NCBI RefSeq assembly: GCF_029873635.1
Contig: NC_080423.1
Coordinates: forward strand, 111,431,087-111,495,086
Reading direction: 5' to 3'
From: Malania oleifera
Lineage: Eukaryota > Streptophyta > Magnoliopsida > Santalales > Ximeniaceae
Length of the DNA stretch: 64,000 nucleotides
Positions 1 through 12,904 of this stretch are shown here, in pieces; position 1 is the stretch's first letter; each line of letters begins with the position of its first letter. The translations under genes and the position numbers were made by a program. The notes under the pieces were generated by a model. The model saw only the letters and a program-made list of their open reading frames with translations. It made no database searches and was not told the DNA's origin.

Positions 1-1448
1 GTCTTGGATTGGAACCAATGGGAGTTTGCCTCCATACACTTCTGGTAGCTGGCTCTCATCAATTTCTTGGAGCAGAGTTGATTTCAGCCTTTCGTTGTCC
101 ACAAATACTATCTGTGAGTACACGTATGCAGCAGACATACATGTGAAAATAATATTTAGTCATTATGCCATCCTTATCAATGCAATCACAGCCTGTTTAT
201 ATATATCCTTGGATAGCATATGCACATTGTGGTGCATACATTGTGCGCCCATGTATGTAACAGAGGTGTACATGAAATGGAAGTCACAATGAAAAAGTAC
301 ACTGGTGACTACTAGAGAAAGAAAAGAAAATAAAAACGTAATTAAGACCCAGAATCTTACTTTGGACCTGGTTTTGATGTCAATAAATGGGTATACAACT
401 TTCCAGGCTGTCATGAATAAGAAAGGTGCGTGCACAATGAATAATTTCCCAAGTCTTTCAGGGTAGTAGTCCTGCCATATTTATGACAGTAACTGTCACC
501 AACCAGCAGCTAAATTTTATGATATTTGTCGAGTTTATTTCATTTCCAAATTTAAGTTGATCAATATGTATATATGTATTCATGATCTCAACAATACGAT
601 TTTCCTTTTAGCATTATGTAGGTAGGATGGGAATAGAATGAATAAACGGGAGAGGAGTAAACCTGCAGTATGCTGAGAGATCCAATGTAGCCCCGGATGT
701 CGCTGTTTGCATACCCCCATCCCTCAAGATCTCCTATGCCCACAAATTTCTCCTGTCCCTCTGGCATCCTGATCATCATATCATGTACTGCTAAGTTAGC
801 ATGTGTGTGTGTGTGAGGAATTTTAAGCACTGCAGACTACTTAAAACTAATTAATCACCTCATACATATTATGTCCAGAGCATACACTACAAAGCCTGCA
901 TGCAAGAATGCATGTATGTGTTAATTAAAAGTGAAATTAGAATGAAGTAGTAGTAGGTGTTTTACTGAACTTACGCTTGAACTCATCAAGAGCAGAGGGG
1001 AAATGCCTGGCGCCAAAGATAACAGTGATGGGTCTGCCTTTCTTGTCAGATCCTTGGAGGAACATCTTGTTTTGAGACAGTTGGTTTGGGATTTGGGATT
1101 CTGAAATGGATCCATTTGGGACGAAGCTCCTTCTCCACTTGATGTACTTGAGGAAAAGTGCTGATGCCTTCTCTATGTCCATTTCCCGAGCCCTAAGAAA
1201 CCTCCTCAACATCTCATCATCCACCTTCTGCACACCATTTTCGCCCCCACCAAACCTTAATTTATTCATCTCTCTCAATTACTTGATATCTATTCATCTC
1301 TCAATTAGTTAAAATTCATACATACCTGGGAAGAGGGCTCCTTTGCTTCAACCAAAGCTCTCATGAGACCAACCTTAGTCCTCTCCTCCATCTCCTTGCT
1401 TTGGACACCATTCCTTCTTGCTTCTTCATTTTCACTGTACTCATCCAT
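1..1448 (-). CDS. Sec14-like CRAL-TRIO phosphatidylinositol transfer protein (5' part; 3' end outside window)
   Basis: Sec14-family proteins bind phosphatidylinositol and other lipids and shuttle them between membranes. Read on the minus strand, the exons are 1326-1448 (start ATG at 1448, MDEYSENEE...), 975-1227, 663-790 (or 663-787), 361-471 and 1-111. All junctions are GT-AG and the phases agree. Exon 2 holds the CRAL-TRIO N-terminal helix region (VDDEMLRRFLRAR, IKWRRSFVPNG). Exons 3-5 hold the lipid-binding fold (MPEGQEKFVGIGDLEGWGYA, DYYPERLGKLFIV, KVVYPFIDIKT, LPEVYGGKLP). The segment between exon 2 (FPSALDEFK) and exon 3 looks about ten residues shorter than usual in this family, so the exon 3 acceptor is uncertain. 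A CT run (GA on the coding strand) sits about 10 bp before the ATG and probably lies in the 5' UTR. The stop codon is beyond the left edge. The family call is firm; the exact member is not known. Confidence 0.88.
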
Positions 1449-1451
1449 TGA

Positions 1452-1485
<34 letters not shown>

Positions 1486-2334
1486 GTTCCTTGAGAACAC
1501 TGCAGGCATATACTCTATTTTGACGATGGGGGACATGAAAGATCAACTTTCCTACATATGGATATATTGCTCATTTCCGGGGCAATTGGTTGTGTGCATT
1601 AAATGGGATGTTTACTAGTCACAAAAATTACATAAGCAAACAAATTATCTTAATGAATTGCTGCACCCATGGATAAATATTGATGATGTTGATGTCACAG
1701 ACACAGTACTCACCTTCAACCCCCTTGAACTCAATTCCCAATTTAACATCGGACACCCCCCCCCCCCCCCCACCCCAACTCCATTTGTAATGCCTAAATT
1801 TGTTTATTGCTTGAAAGACATTCAAGAACTCTAAATATAATTTGACGGAGTCCCATTTTATTATAAAATTATATTCAATTAAACTTAATTAGGTTCACCA
1901 ATAATATTAAAAATTATATTCAATTAAACTTAATTAGGTTCACCAATAATATTAAGACTTAAAACTCACCTCATCGAAATGAACCCGAACTTACAGCGCA
2001 TTAACCTCTAATAGATCATAATCAAACCGATCTAACTCAATTTTTTTATTTGAGCATTAAATGGTGGCCAATTTTGGTTAGCAAAGCACAACTACTTCCT
2101 ATGGTCAGTAGAGCTAGGTTCAACTACTATGCTTTTAAATCTTTTTCAATGCAAGGATAAAACAAAATACATTATAAGTGGATAAGACTTTCCACAAAAA
2201 TAAATAGGAAATATTATTAAAAATTCATGTGGTTTGACTTTAAAACAATGAGATATCTCATTCTTTAATATTGTCACCAAACTCTTTTTCTTTCAAAATT
2301 ATGTAAAATTTTAACTGGCATTCTTCTATATAAA
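1449..2334. other. Upstream region of the Sec14-like gene
   Basis: No gene is visible. It holds a CT microsatellite (about 1456-1483), a 14-base poly-C tract near 1757 and a direct 2 x 45 bp duplication (about 1865-1955). It presumably carries the promoter of the minus-strand Sec14-like gene, but I cannot point to a convincing TATA box. Confidence 0.6.
1865..1955. repeat. Tandem duplication, 2 x 45 bp
   Basis: The block containing ttcaattaaacttaattagg occurs twice in a row with a period of 45 bp and almost no difference between the copies, so the duplication looks recent. Confidence 0.85.
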
Positions 2335-2642
2335 CAAAATGTCACGTCTCGAACCCGTCAAGTGGGGCCCGAGATATGATGTGATCCAATCACCTGTGTT
2401 TGATACCATAATCTTAATCACGTAGTGGAAAAATAAATAAACATCCTTAATAATATGTCAGAGTACTATATAAACATCTCAAAACAGTATTTGCCAACAT
2501 CCAGTATCCATATATATATATATATACACATCTCAGAAAACTAAAAAAATATAAACAAAAAATACAACCAAAATTTGTACCCTCACAAAAATATTATGCC
2601 AACAAACCTAAACTCGAGCTTGCTAAGCTCGATCACGCGGAG

Positions 2643-4481
2643 TGTAACGCTCCGACCCATTATACGATTCCAGAGTGCTACTACACTTCTATAATACATC
2701 TATCTATGATAAACATACATATACAACCCGCCCTGAATAGGGATATACAGGTATTTTCGTACTGATCTGTAATCTCATGCACAATGGAAAACATAAACAT
2801 CCTATGGAAAATCTAAAAGACATATAAGAGTTTCTAACTAACTTATTTCATACATACATCCATACTTAAAACATAACCTGTTTTTAGAATTTCCAAAAAG
2901 ACATTCTGAACTAAGTCTATTACATATACAAAACACATTTATGTAGCTAAATACAATACGACACTCTAAGTCCCTCTAGCAACTAGAACCGATGTCCTGC
3001 AGGACCTGAAACAAAGGTTGTATGTTGGGGTGAGACACTTCTTAGTAAGGTGAAAGATATTACATCAGTGTGTGACCATACATATTCAAACTAGTAGAAA
3101 AAAATTACATATGTATAACATATTTTCAATACTGTAATATAGAAGATATATAAATATAATTCCTGCGATAGATAATTCAGCATTGTTACAAGCGAGAATT
3201 CCTGAGGTTAGGGTAAGGTACAGGCCCATACACTGTACAATCCCTCCGCCCAGTACTCAAACCTGTGACATTGCCTAGTTTAGTTTTTAAATCATGTATA
3301 TGCATATTTAGAATACAATCCAGTTTAGAAACTTCATAACTAATGTCAACACTACCCCTTGGCTTGGGTTGTGTGATTTACTATAGTCCGACTGGAACCA
3401 CCTGGTCCATTAATCCACCAGTGGCACACTCCAATCCAGCCAACTATTTCGATACCCATACTGAAAATCAGATGTGTGGTTGCACTATATCCAAAATATA
3501 GCAACGGAACCGCACTTAAACTTTTTAAGGCTTCATATAACGTTGATCTTTTTAAGGCTCTCATATAACATTGAGCTTTTTAAGATTCTCATAGTAACAA
3601 GCTGTGGTCCCAATACCATATATACAATTTACGATAAAACCAAATTAACTTGTTTCCAATTCATAAACCACTTGTGCATTTCCAGTATTTTCACAAACTC
3701 ATTCATTCATACTGTGATATAAACCAGCGCACACATTCTCAGTTTAACCCTTTTTACATACAAAGCTCAATATATAATCGTCACCTATTTTCCACATTTT
3801 TAGATAGAAAAATGAAACTCCAATTCCCATAGTTCATGTACGTATTCAAACAGATTCAGTATATTCCATTATATCATATGCCACACTCATTTGATCAAAA
3901 ATCCGCTATATATAGTATATAACTCGAGAAGTAGCATTTAAACGGAAAACAAGGGGTTTAAGCATCTCCTACGTTAAGTTTAATATAAATAATGAAGTTT
4001 TGAAAAATTTGGAGATCTTACGCCAAAACCCTCATTTTTACCAAAACCGTAAAATCGTAACACTGACATTTTTACCTGGTGAAACTTCGCAAATAAGCAG
4101 TCAATACGTGCATGTAAACATAAGCTAACTTTTTAGCCGTTTCGTTTTCTAAAAAGATTGATGTAAACAAATCCCCTTACCTTTACCCGAACTCTGAAAT
4201 ACGAACTATACGACTCCAAAACAACGAACCGAGTTCTCAAAACTTAAAAACCAAAGAACAATACTTTAATACAATCCTATTTACTATAGATCGACCAAGC
4301 CAAAAACAAACTTAGACTCTCACCTTGATTTCAGGATGAAACCCGGAAATCCTTTAAAACGAAGATCCAATCCGCTATAATTGTAGAGGTTTTACCCCTA
4401 ATCCATGTAGTAACGTCGGATCGTGGACTCGAATGACAAACAGCGAAGGATCGAAGAGAAAGAAAGAGAATTCGCCGATTC

Positions 4482-4545
<64 letters not shown>

Positions 4546-4822
4546 GTGATTTCTTAATCATTAAGTAACTAAAAATGATATTTATAAACCCATTGACTCG
4601 GTCAAATTCATTGACGAGTGGTGCCTTCGTTGACGAGCCATAGTAGGCTTTTCATCGTCGAACCCTTGTCCGATATTTTTCCCATCGATCGGGATATCTT
4701 AGTCATCGAGGCTCTGAATTTCGGTGATGAAGCAGAGAAGGGCCTTCGTCGATGAAGCCTACTAAATTACCTTTTTACCCTTCTCTTATTTATTTCCTTA
4801 TTTATGGGTTCGAGTCTCTACA
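2643..4822 (-). mobile_element. Solo LTR inside the level-1 left LTR
   Basis: This 2180-bp unit runs TGTAACGCTCCG...GAGTCTCTACA between direct 5-bp duplications cggag (2638-2642 and 4823-4827). No internal region remains, so it is a solo LTR left by LTR-LTR recombination. In the minus orientation it shows a degenerate GTCGAC/TCGACGA cluster (about 4600-4765), a TATA-like site near 4574, a donor-like AAAG/GTAAGGGG at 4180, the block TTACTAAGAAGTGTCTCACC (about 3030-3050) and an acceptor-like TTTGTTTCAG ending at 3006. A GA microsatellite lies at 4483-4540. Confidence 0.88.
4483..4540. repeat. (GA)n microsatellite
   Basis: An uninterrupted run of about 29 GA units within the leader part of the solo LTR. 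Confidence 0.95.
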
Positions 4823-6673
4823 CGGAGGTCTTGAAAAAGATGAACTGTATAATGGGTGAGACACGTCTTAGTAAGACAAAATAGATTAATACCAGTGTGT
4901 GGCTATCATGAGGTTTGTGTACAAAATATAATCATCATTTACAAATTAATCCACAATTATGAAATCATTCCCTGTCCCTACTCACACACATGCAACGTAT
5001 TTTATTAACGAGAGTTTCCCAAGGATTGAGGTGATTACCCGCCTATACAAGTAGCACTCCTCTACTTTGATACCTTATGCAACTGGGTATGGCTATAACT
5101 GAAGCATATCAGGGCACTTACCTTACTCGGTAAGCTCTTAGGTGGATAGTTTATCTCGTATTCACACACATTCACACAAATGTTTACAGATAGAAGTTCT
5201 CGAGAATAGGAAAGATTACCTAAGAATAGGGAAGATTACCCACCCATACAAGTAGCTTCCCTCTGCCCTCATATGTTATGCAGTCCAGTATGGCTGCATC
5301 TGATATTAATCAGAGCGCTCGCCTTTCTTAGCAAGCCCTCGGGCGAAAAGTATACTTCGCCCCAAATATATATAATACTACAATATATAATACATTTATT
5401 ACTTTACTCTGTGTCTGTTGTCTGTGTATTATTCATCTTTTCAAGTTCTCAGTTTTCACACTTCTCAGTATTTTACATCACATAAATCTCACTTCCACAT
5501 TTTACATTCACATTTCACTTTCTTTGTATTCCCATCTGCAATCATATATTTTGTTCTCATTTTTTTCACTGGTTAAATTAACAATTATGCATTTAGAACT
5601 CACTATCAAATGGATAACACACTTTCCTACTCCCCCCCATGACGAATTGTGCAACCCGAAGGCTGGACTAAACCCTGGTTGGCTCACTAGAGTTAAATAA
5701 TAAAAAAAAACAACAACCTTTTTAGTCTGTAAGTCAGATTGGCTTTCCCACACTGGTCTGGACTCCAGGGGAACTCTATCCTACATAGCACAATCGACCA
5801 TCCCGTCTCCACACTCTCCACGAGATGTGTGGGTGCACTAACTCTTTAGAAATCACGCGCAATAGTACTGTGTATAACACGAAACCACAGTCCACCGGAG
5901 TTCTCAAACCATAACTTGCAGTTTAACATTCACATTTCAATTCCGATTCAACAATCACATGCAATATATATTCTCAACGCATTTCAATATTTTCAACATC
6001 TCACAAATATATATATATATATATATATATATTTATCATAATTCATCGCAATATATTCTTTTTACTTATGCCACACGATTTAGAATAATACACATATTTA
6101 TACATTTACTAAAAATACATCAACCCACATTCATCATTCACATTATTGAAAATACACATTTAATTATCTCCATAATTATCCAAAAAATCCATTACTTTCA
6201 TCATTCCATTTTTGCAAATAATAACTAATAACATAGCCTTAAGCTCAAAATCACAGTTCAAACATTTGGCTTTTCTAAAATTCGCATAATAAACATATAC
6301 TTACACATATTATTTTTTTCATTTTAACCGGTAAATTCACAAAATTATTTGCTTAATTTATTCTCCTTACCTGATTTCGAAAAACTACACCTGTAGGGAT
6401 CTTGAACTTATACCCGTGGCGCTCACACAAACTTTGAATTCATGAACCCTAGTTTATCAATACCACCATAAATAAAATATCATTCTTTTCTACATTTCCT
6501 AAACTCATAAACTTAAAATAAATAATTAAATTCCCAAAAACTACAAATTTGCTTAATTCCCATAACCTTACCCTAACTTTGGAGTGGTGCCTAGAAAGCC
6601 CAATTCAAAAATTTACTCCACTAGACTTGTAATGAAATGCTCGTAGAACCATGCGGTGGTTTCATATCGTTAG

Positions 6674-8733
6674 TGTTAGCTTTACCGTGATCCCAAGAGG
6701 GGGGGGGGTTGAATTGGTATTTTTAAAATTTAAGCCCTAAGTAAATCTCCTAACACCAGTATATTCACAACCCTAGGGTCTATCTTGTGCAAGAATGTAA
6801 ATGTATACTAGAAAGTCAATAAACCAACTTAATCAAACACACATGCACTAGAAAACAGTAAAGTAAAGTCGACACACAGAAATATTATCGAGGTTCGGCC
6901 AATTGCCTACGTCCCCGCCTTGGCTAACAAGCACAAGGATTACCACTATAACTTACTCACTCAAACGGGTGGGGCGGCATCTAAACAAACCATGTCAATT
7001 AGCACAGGGCTAACCTCAACCTTTACAACAATCCTTACCAGGCTGGATTACCGCCCCCTTAGGCCACGCCTGGAAACATTCAGATTTTACAATCAAATAA
7101 TAATGGTACAGTGATTGTGCCTTCGTGTAAGGCAGATGTGTACCCAAATGCACTCAGTCGAAAACACCACAGTATGATTTAATATGTAAGTTCAGTGTGG
7201 TCTAGTATTTCAACTCTTAAATATATTTTCTATCAGTGTAATAAATGCGTGAGAGTGTTAACAAACAATCTGTTTATCTCAAGATAATCAATCAAATGTG
7301 TTCACACAAGATGCCAAGTGAGTCTCAAGTATGTCAATAAGTAGGTTGTCTCAATCACAAATATAACGTATATGCTTGGTTTGCAAAAGATATATAATCT
7401 TTATATTCAACAAATAATATGTGAGTGAATAAATATTACACAAAGATTAATATTACAAACACAAATATCTTCTCACAAGTATATCAAATATATATCACAC
7501 AAGATATTTGAGTAAGTTTTGAAAACGTTTTGTAACCCAAAAACCAAATACAAGCTTCCTAAGATATTACAACAAAAATACAATACTCAGAAACTTAGAC
7601 AAGACTTCTTAGGATAGGCTTATGAACAAAGCCCCCTAAGAGAACTTAGGTTTAGCTCTCGTTGAAAATCGATTCAATCACACCACAATGAGAGAGCAAA
7701 CCTATTTTCACAAATACTCAAGACACTTATAGAGGATTTGGAAACTTGAAGAAGGTAAAATTTGAGTGATTTTTGTGAGAGTATGAGTAATAGAGAGATT
7801 TTGGCTTGAGAGAGATTTTTCACTTTGTTTTGCTAGTCATGTTACTAATTTTTCCAAATGAAGGGGTAATTATAGACACCCCAAGAATTTTTACAATTGG
7901 GGATAAGGCTGGTATTATTAGAAAAGATTAATGATGTATTAGCCATTTTAACCCTGTTAAAAAATAGTTAACCACGGTAAAATTTCAAGGCAACCCAAGA
8001 GCACTGGTCGACCAGAAGACTTTCAGTCGATCGAAGTTCATATGGCTCAATCGACTGGGCCAATTTTGAACTTTAGCGTTGGTCGACCAAGAAGGGCGAT
8101 TTTTCCAAATAGTGCGGTTCGGTCGACCAGGGTGAAAATGAACTATTTAGTCGGTCGATCAGACCATTGGATTCCCACACGTGGGAACTTAGTCGACCAG
8201 GAAGTCAAACTATTGACTTTGAGGTGTTTCGGTCAATTAGGGTCAAATGAATTGTCATGGCTCGGTCGATCGAACTGTGGTCAACCAGTTGACTCAGACC
8301 CGATTCGGTCGACCTAGGACAAAATGAACTGCATGTGTCGGTCGACCGAAAGTGCACAAAGTGTGCATTTCAGTCCTGTTTTAATTCACAAACACCCTAT
8401 TCAAGTGCCTAACCTATATGAGTGCAAAGGTGAGTGCCCTAGGGTCTTTTCTAGGTCCAATTTTAGTTATGATCGAATTCTGAGCTTACTTATTAAACCA
8501 TGCACGTGGGGTGTGTGATTATTACAAGTAAACACCCTAATTTACTATTACAGACCAATTTTGCAAATGAAATATATATTACAACACAAATGGGATTTGG
8601 TCTTCAATCTTCACTTGCTTTATGTGCATCTTGATCTTGACAATTTTAGGTTCCTGCACAAAGTCTCAAACACCCATTAGATATAATGAGTATTTGATAT
8701 AATCAAAATCGGGTGTGACCTATAAGGTCAATA
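6674..8733. mobile_element. Unclassified 2.06-kb insertion in the level-1 left LTR, possibly a Copia-type solo LTR
   Basis: The other copy of the level-1 LTR (about 33330) lacks this segment and continues straight from the gtggtttcaaatcgtca region into gttaggctgaag, so it is an insertion. It is flanked by gttag (6669-6673 and 8734-8738). It starts TGTTAGC but ends GGTCAATA, so the LTR assignment is uncertain. Near its left end it has the gtgatcccaagag/poly-G/ttgaattgg signature and a ggttcggccaattgcctacg stretch, both of which I associate with plant LTR repeats. It carries many GGTCGACC-like palindromes at 8008-8350 (separate entry). No coding region is apparent. Confidence 0.6.
8008..8350. 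repeat. Cluster of GGTCGACC-type palindromes
   Basis: About ten degenerate copies of ggtcgacc/ggtcgatc occur at irregular spacing, embedded in imperfect repeats with agggt.aaatgaa. The short reading frames across it look like by-products of the repeats. Confidence 0.75.
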
Positions 8734-10540
8734 GTTAGTTAGGCTGAAGATTTGAGAAAAATTGAGGAGAAAGAGTGGGTTTACCTTACCTCAAGAGTGG
8801 TGTCTACAATGCTTCTACAAAAAATCCACTCCGGTTAAATTGAAGATGGCGAAGAATGGAATCTAGCGATATTTTTCATTTTCTAATCGGCCGAGAGTAT
8901 ATGCTGAGAAAATGAGGAGAGAGAGACGAAGAGAGAAGCAGAAAGAGAAATGAGAGAGGCGCAGCCTTATCTGTAATTCAGTTTCAAATTGGATGTGAAG
9001 AAAGCTTCTATAGGAAGCTTTAATAATATAATCTTATATTGTATACCTATATATATATTGTAATACCTCAACCCCAAAGGGTCTGGGATATTTACTTTTT
9101 ACCATTGATTTACAACGGAAGTAAATAAACTCAATTATTATTAAACCGGAGCGCTAATTATCCATATTACAATCATTTATTTCAAAAGAAGAAAAATTAC
9201 ATAAGCCTAAATATCTAGCATCATACTGATATCTATAATCAAGTTTCATTTTTTTCTATTATATTCTCACCCGCATGCTTGCTATGTCTGATTTCTAATG
9301 TCTTTCAGAGTTATCTGAAATGTAAAAATATGATTAAAGTGAGACGACACTCAGTAAGTAAATAAGATTATTATTAGTGTGTGGCCAAAATGAGCTTTTA
9401 AAAATTTCATAAAACCATATTTAATACTATAACTTCAAAATAGTTTTTAAAATAATTGTAAATTTAAAAATTTCTACATAAAACTTTTACCATTAACTAT
9501 AACAGTAAAATTTAATAACCATATACTATGACCATTAAATTAAACTTTTAACTTTAAAACTATAAAAAAATATATTTAATTATATACATACATATACTTT
9601 TCCTTATACGTTTTTTTTAAATTGTCATTTAGGCACAAGAATGACCATTTTCATATAAACTTATACTTTTCCTTCAAATCATTAATAACTATGTACACGT
9701 AATTAAATATGTATAAACATATATTGTAAAAACCACACTTAAGCCTGTTTGTCGTAAGTCATGTTTATCCCCATGATTGGGTTGTGCGTTCCGAAGACTG
9801 AACTTAGCTGCCTGGCCAACCAAACTAAATCAACATACGTAAACATTAAGTGAGATTTTCCTTATTAAGTCCTGGTCCGGAATCAGGTGTGTACTCAGGA
9901 AAAATCCACTAATATAAATAACCACTCTGTAAACAGTGTGAGTGCATTCTGATCCGTTTAAACTTTAAGTTGCGGTACCGAACATCTGTAAATTTGAACT
10001 TTCGTTGTCATAAAGGGGTTTTAAAATCATCTTATTATAATTTATGCAATTTAAAATAATATCGTGAAAAATCTCATCTTTACTCATATTTTAATGAAAA
10101 AATACAACGTATAAATAAACTCATGCCACACAATTTTTGTATTAAAAATATATATAATTTTTTTTAATAGAAAGAAATGCTGAAAATTTACCCTAGGGGT
10201 TTAGAACATTTCTTAATTCAAAAATAAATGTAAGTATATTAAAGATAGAACTGACATAATTAAATATGCAAAAAAAAAATAAACTCGTTGAAATTTTATG
10301 GAATTAACTAATATAGTTGAAATTTACTTACAAAATAAACTCAAACTAACATAACCAAATTTACTTACCTCTTCTTTTACCTTGTGCCACAAACACAATA
10401 ACTATCTCTAAGAAATGAGATCGGAAAGAGTGGGTGAGTGAGAACTTACTCAAAAATTCTCTTTTCGCCACTAATTCTTTCACTTACTAATTCTTCTCTT
10501 CCTTTGAAAAATTTTTGTGAAAAATGAATGTTGAGAGCTT

Positions 10541-10552
10541 CCTATTTATAGG
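10541..10552 (-). promoter_or_regulatory. TATA box of the level-2 LTR
   Basis: CCTATAAATAGG on the minus strand is a near-ideal TATA box, about 800 bp inside the LTR start in element orientation. The equivalent site in the other LTR copy is at about 15635-15645. Confidence 0.6.
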
Positions 10553-11651
10553 AAATTTTTGGGAAAGAAGTGAAATTTGTAAAAGTGTGGGGAGAGGGGT
10601 GAAATTATATTTTTTTTAAAATTAAAGAATGGACATGGGATAGGCTAGGTATAAGTTGAGTATGGAATGGGGATGAAGGTCATGTGGGAGTGCTTGCCAC
10701 CATTCCCATTAAATAAATTTTTAATTAATTAGTTAATTAATTATTTTATTATTTTATTTTTTTAAATCATTATTATCATTATTATTACTTTTAAGCTATG
10801 TTTTAGTATTTATTTATTTATTTTAAAAAAAGAATTAAATTTGAATTTCGAAAACTCATGTGGGCCCCACACAACTTCGGGACCCAAGTGGGTCCTACGT
10901 AACTTCAATAGTCCTTATATAGTTTTATGAGCCCTACATAACTCCAGAACTCATATGAATCCCACACGACTTTAGGATTCATGTAGGCCCTACATAGTCT
11001 TGTGGGCCTCACATATGATACCTATATTATTATTATTTTACTATGTATTTCTACAATTATGTCTGTCAAAACACTATTTTATGTATATGTACTTATTTAC
11101 GTGTACAAACAGTGTCTATCCTGCTTATCCTATGAAATTCCATTTTGACTAGACCAACTTCCAGGAAGCGACTGAGCCGTAATGGTCTCTGAGCACTTGT
11201 TAAGACAATGTCTTTCTTAGACATCAAACATGGAATCAAAGATCCTACAGAAAAACACTTCTGTATTGATATTAACTTAATGACCATTTTTATTATTTTA
11301 TTATTATTGTGCTTTAATCGTATATATATTTTTGGGTCATCACATTCTCCCCTCCTTATAAAAATTTCGTCCTCGAAATTTGCTATTTTAAAATGAGTAT
11401 TGCATATTGGTTGCGCTATATGAAAGAGTAAATTGATTAACGATTTGACTAAGTCTTAGAATAGATTGAGAGTCAATTTGGCGAAGTATTTTATTTTAAG
11501 AACTGAAGTGTGAATCGTCAGTCTAATAGGGGTTGAAATGGAAAAGAAATTCAGAATATGTGGAAAAGGATAATTATATATATATATAATTATATTATAC
11601 ATGTCCTATAAATTAAAAATATATGTATAAAAATGAAACGAAATCTGGCAT

Positions 11652-12400
11652 TTAGAGCCTTAGATCAACGTCAACATCTTTCGAAGTGCTAGCGTTGTCA
11701 CCACTAACTACCTCGATTCTTTTTTGGCAGAGTTGATCTTTTGTAGTGTTGCCGGCTTGGGTCAGAAAAAATGAGAGAACGCCCGTTTGTTCGACGAGGG
11801 AGGAAAAGCTGCCCTCTTCCCTTTGTGGCATTTGGTGGGGATGATCATAACGAGTCATTGGTGGCCTGTATATGAGTTTCAATGTGTATTGGATCTCTTT
11901 GCAATGGTAGAGTAGGGCAGCATTATCTGAAACCCTTAGCGTGGTGACTGCAATATTGCCATAGTAAGGGGTATGGCTCATTGGTGTGATGTTAGTTGTA
12001 AATTTTATAAACGGAATATTGTCGATAGGGATGAGGGTACAAGTGGTTGGAAGAATGGCAGGGGTACTGCTCGGGGCGGTAGTGGCGGAGGAGGTAAGAT
12101 AGAGAATTGATGGGGCAGTAGTTGAGATAGTGGCTTCTCCAACTGATCTCCGCCTACGCCTACGGTTCTCAAACCAAAAGCGTATATTTCTTGGCTCGAT
12201 TGGACCTACTATCGGAGTTGTGCTGCAAGCAAGATAGTTCGCTCCACATAAGGGAGTTCCCCTTGACTGCTGTGGAAGGCCTCCTCTAAAATCTCCAGAT
12301 GTGCCTCACTGGGTTTCCATCTTTGGATTGACGATCTAGTGTTGCTCTCAGCAACTTGGGGAGTTGGGTGATTTGGCAACATTTTCGAGTAATGAGACAA
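11652..12400 (-). pseudogene. Broken WOX-like homeobox gene fragment captured in the level-2 element
   Basis: On the minus strand the segment around 12210-12330 reads IQRWKPSEAHLEILEEAF followed by a second helix (VERTILLAAQLR). The segment around 12145-12205 reads PIEPRNIRFWFENRRRRRRS. These match the three helices of a homeodomain, and the RW.P...ILE, G/P-IE..N and WF.NRR pattern is closest to WUSCHEL-related homeobox proteins. A Ser/Thr-rich open stretch continues to a stop at 11652 (MSHTPYYGNI...), with no domain I recognise. The signature is spread over more than one reading frame, so the copy is broken. WOX proteins are nuclear transcription factors of meristem and embryo patterning. 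Its place between the polypurine tract and primer-binding site of an LTR element without gag or pol suggests capture of a host transcript. The homeodomain reading is fairly strong; the WOX assignment is moderate. Confidence 0.62.
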
Positions 12401-12559
12401 CTAAGAGATAAGTTGGGAAGAGCTAATCACTGCAAACCGAAATGTGATTGTTCAAGATGATAGAAAGCTGTGATGCTTAGAGTTCAAGAAGGGCAGACCC
12501 TTTTTGTAAGGGAATGGTTGCGTGTTGTGGAAATTGAGAGAGAGTAACGTATGCTGCAA

Positions 12560-12830
12560 GAATCGAGGGAGAGCGATGCATGTCACAGATATCGAGTAAC
12601 GCGTTTTGCACAAATCGAGGGAGAACGACTTGTTTCGCGAGAATCGAGAGAGAGCGACGCGTGTCACGGATATCAAGCACGCATTTTGCACAAATCAAGG
12701 GAGAGCGACATGTGTCGTGAGAATCAAGAGAGAGCGACGGGTGTCATGGATATCGAGCACGCATTTTGCACAAATCGAGGGAGAGCGACATGTGTTGCGA
12801 AAATCGAGCGAGTGACACATATTGCAAAAT
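12560..12830. repeat. Tandem repeat, about 80 bp x 3.4
   Basis: Units beginning near 12560, 12641 and 12721 share aatcgagggagagcgac, a cacggatatcgag stretch and acgcattttgcacaaatc. The period is 80-81 bp and a partial fourth unit follows. Each unit has an internal half-repeat (aatcgaggga twice). It lies just upstream of the homeobox fragment in element orientation. Confidence 0.85.
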
Positions 12831-12904
12831 TTGTGGATTCAAGATTCTTTTTATGTTTTTACATCTTTATTAATGCTTTAACTATAATTAATTTCATCCT
12901 TAGG

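Noticed and set aside
8042-8317. A 91-residue frame over the GGTCGACC cluster
   Set aside because: The translated repeats follow the palindrome spacing, and there is no domain.
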